NCBI GenBank assembly: GCA_963823075.1
Contig: CAWGKE010000014.1
Location: forward strand, 1-64,000
DNA from: UBA4732 sp963823075
GTDB taxonomy: Bacteria > Planctomycetota > Planctomycetia > Gemmatales > Gemmataceae
Direction of reading: 5' to 3'
Length of the DNA stretch: 64,000 bases
Shown: positions 63,506-64,000 of the stretch, in pieces
Layout of the letters: each line of letters opens with the position of its first letter
Numbering within the stretch: position 1 is the first letter of the stretch
The notes under the pieces: model-generated
Seen by the model: the letters and a program-made list of their open reading frames with translations, nothing else
The model's database searches: none
What the model was told of the DNA's origin: nothing
Made by a program: the position numbers and the translations under genes

Positions 63506-64000
63506 TTACTCGATGTTCTGCACCAGCTCCCGAATCTTTTCCAGCACGCTTTTGATCTCCACGACGCGGCGGGAGATTTCCACGTCGCTGGCCTTGGAGC
63601 CGATGGTGTTGGCCTCGCGGCCCATTTCCTGGGTCAAGAACTCCAGCTTGCGGCCGGCGCTCTCCGGTTCCTGGAACACCTCCTGGAACTGGTCGAGGTG
63701 GCTGGCCAGCCGCACCACTTCCTCGGCCACGTCGCTGCGCTCCGCGAAGACGGACACTTCCTTGATAAGATCACTACGGTCGATCTTCACGTCCAGTTCG
63801 GACAGCAGGCCGCGCACCCGCTCCAGCAGCCGGTCGCGGTACTGTTCCGCGACCTGCGGTGTCCTCTTGCGAATATGATCCAGTTCGCGGCCGATCTGGT
63901 CGCGGTACTGCAACAGCTCGTTGGCCATCGCCCGGCCCTCTTCGAGGCGCATGGCCTGGAGGCGACCCAGCGCCTCCTGCAAAACGCGCTCGATGACCGG
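63506..64000 (-). CDS. yicC: YicC-family endoribonuclease-like protein, C-terminal part (5' end outside window)
   Basis: At least 164 residues, open to the right edge. LEEGRAMANELLQYRDQIGRELDHI, SDVAEEVVRLASHLDQF and KLEFLTQEMGREANTIGSKA match the YicC/DUF1732 C-terminal helical domain. The end is IREKIRELVQNIE-like (VLEKIRELVQNIE). YicC proteins have endoribonuclease or stress-related roles. The first 120 residues or so lie beyond the window. Confidence 0.93.
   Translation of the reverse strand, partial: PVIERVLQEALGRLQAMRLEEGRAMANELLQYRDQIGRELDHIRKRTPQVAEQYRDRLLERVRGLLSELDVKIDRSDLIKEVSVFAERSDVAEEVVRLASHLDQFQEVFQEPESAGRKLEFLTQEMGREANTIGSKASDVEISRRVVEIKSVLEKIRELVQNIE

Noticed and set aside
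1..64000. tRNA or rRNA genes
   Set aside because: I looked for tRNA-like T-loop (GGTTCGAATCC-type) and rRNA motifs on both strands and found none convincing; a tRNAscan/Infernal run would be decisive.

Overview
The window looks like a high-GC planctomycete chromosome of the Gemmata/Isosphaera type. The evidence is a secreted WD40/HEAT protein, membrane-anchored caspase-like proteins, several Gfo/Idh/MocA oxidoreductases, a surface protein with an N-terminal LERLEDR-type motif, a Gram-negative LPS-core gene set, and a yicC-gmk-rpoZ cluster. This is inference from gene content; no rRNA or other taxonomic marker is present.

Layout. 1-4.4 kb is a defence-like patch: a kinase remnant, then a minus-strand operon of a tandem ubiquitin-like protein, an E2-E1 fusion and a DUF6527 protein. 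A divergent WYL regulator faces it across a perfect inverted-repeat operator. All of these genes carry multiple indels. 4.5-13 kb holds an oxidoreductase, a large surface protein, a P450, a lipoprotein hydrolase, a stand-alone E2-type acyltransferase and a methyltransferase. 13.2-16.1 kb holds two adjacent insertion sequences with intact target duplications. 16.2-19.5 kb is a Tat-exported molybdenum hydroxylase with a diheme cytochrome. 19.6-31.8 kb is a cluster of two caspase-like proteins with eroded catalytic motifs (one fused to a VWA domain) and a carboxypeptidase-regulatory-like protein, divergent from a VgrG. 31.9-41.5 kb is an LPS/lipid A block (glycosyltransferase, two lipopolysaccharide kinases, WaaF, HldE, LpxK) plus a deoxyhypusine-synthase-like gene and an IS. 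41.7-47.6 kb is a ribose-type ABC importer and a membrane MutS-like ATPase. 48.1-54.2 kb is one WD40 gene broken by an IS66, a 78-bp MITE and an IS110. 54.4-64 kb has two oxidoreductases, EF-G, RibBA, a membrane protein, RpoZ, Gmk and YicC.

Two window-wide signals stand out. First, about sixteen long palindromes of several unrelated families lie between genes, nearly all within 1-25 nt of a stop codon. Second, many otherwise good genes, including EF-G, HldE and RibBA, carry single-base frameshifts. In ten of twelve such loci the length fits one missing base, often a G in a GGC context, so these look like consensus errors. I annotate those genes across the frameshift and give the position.
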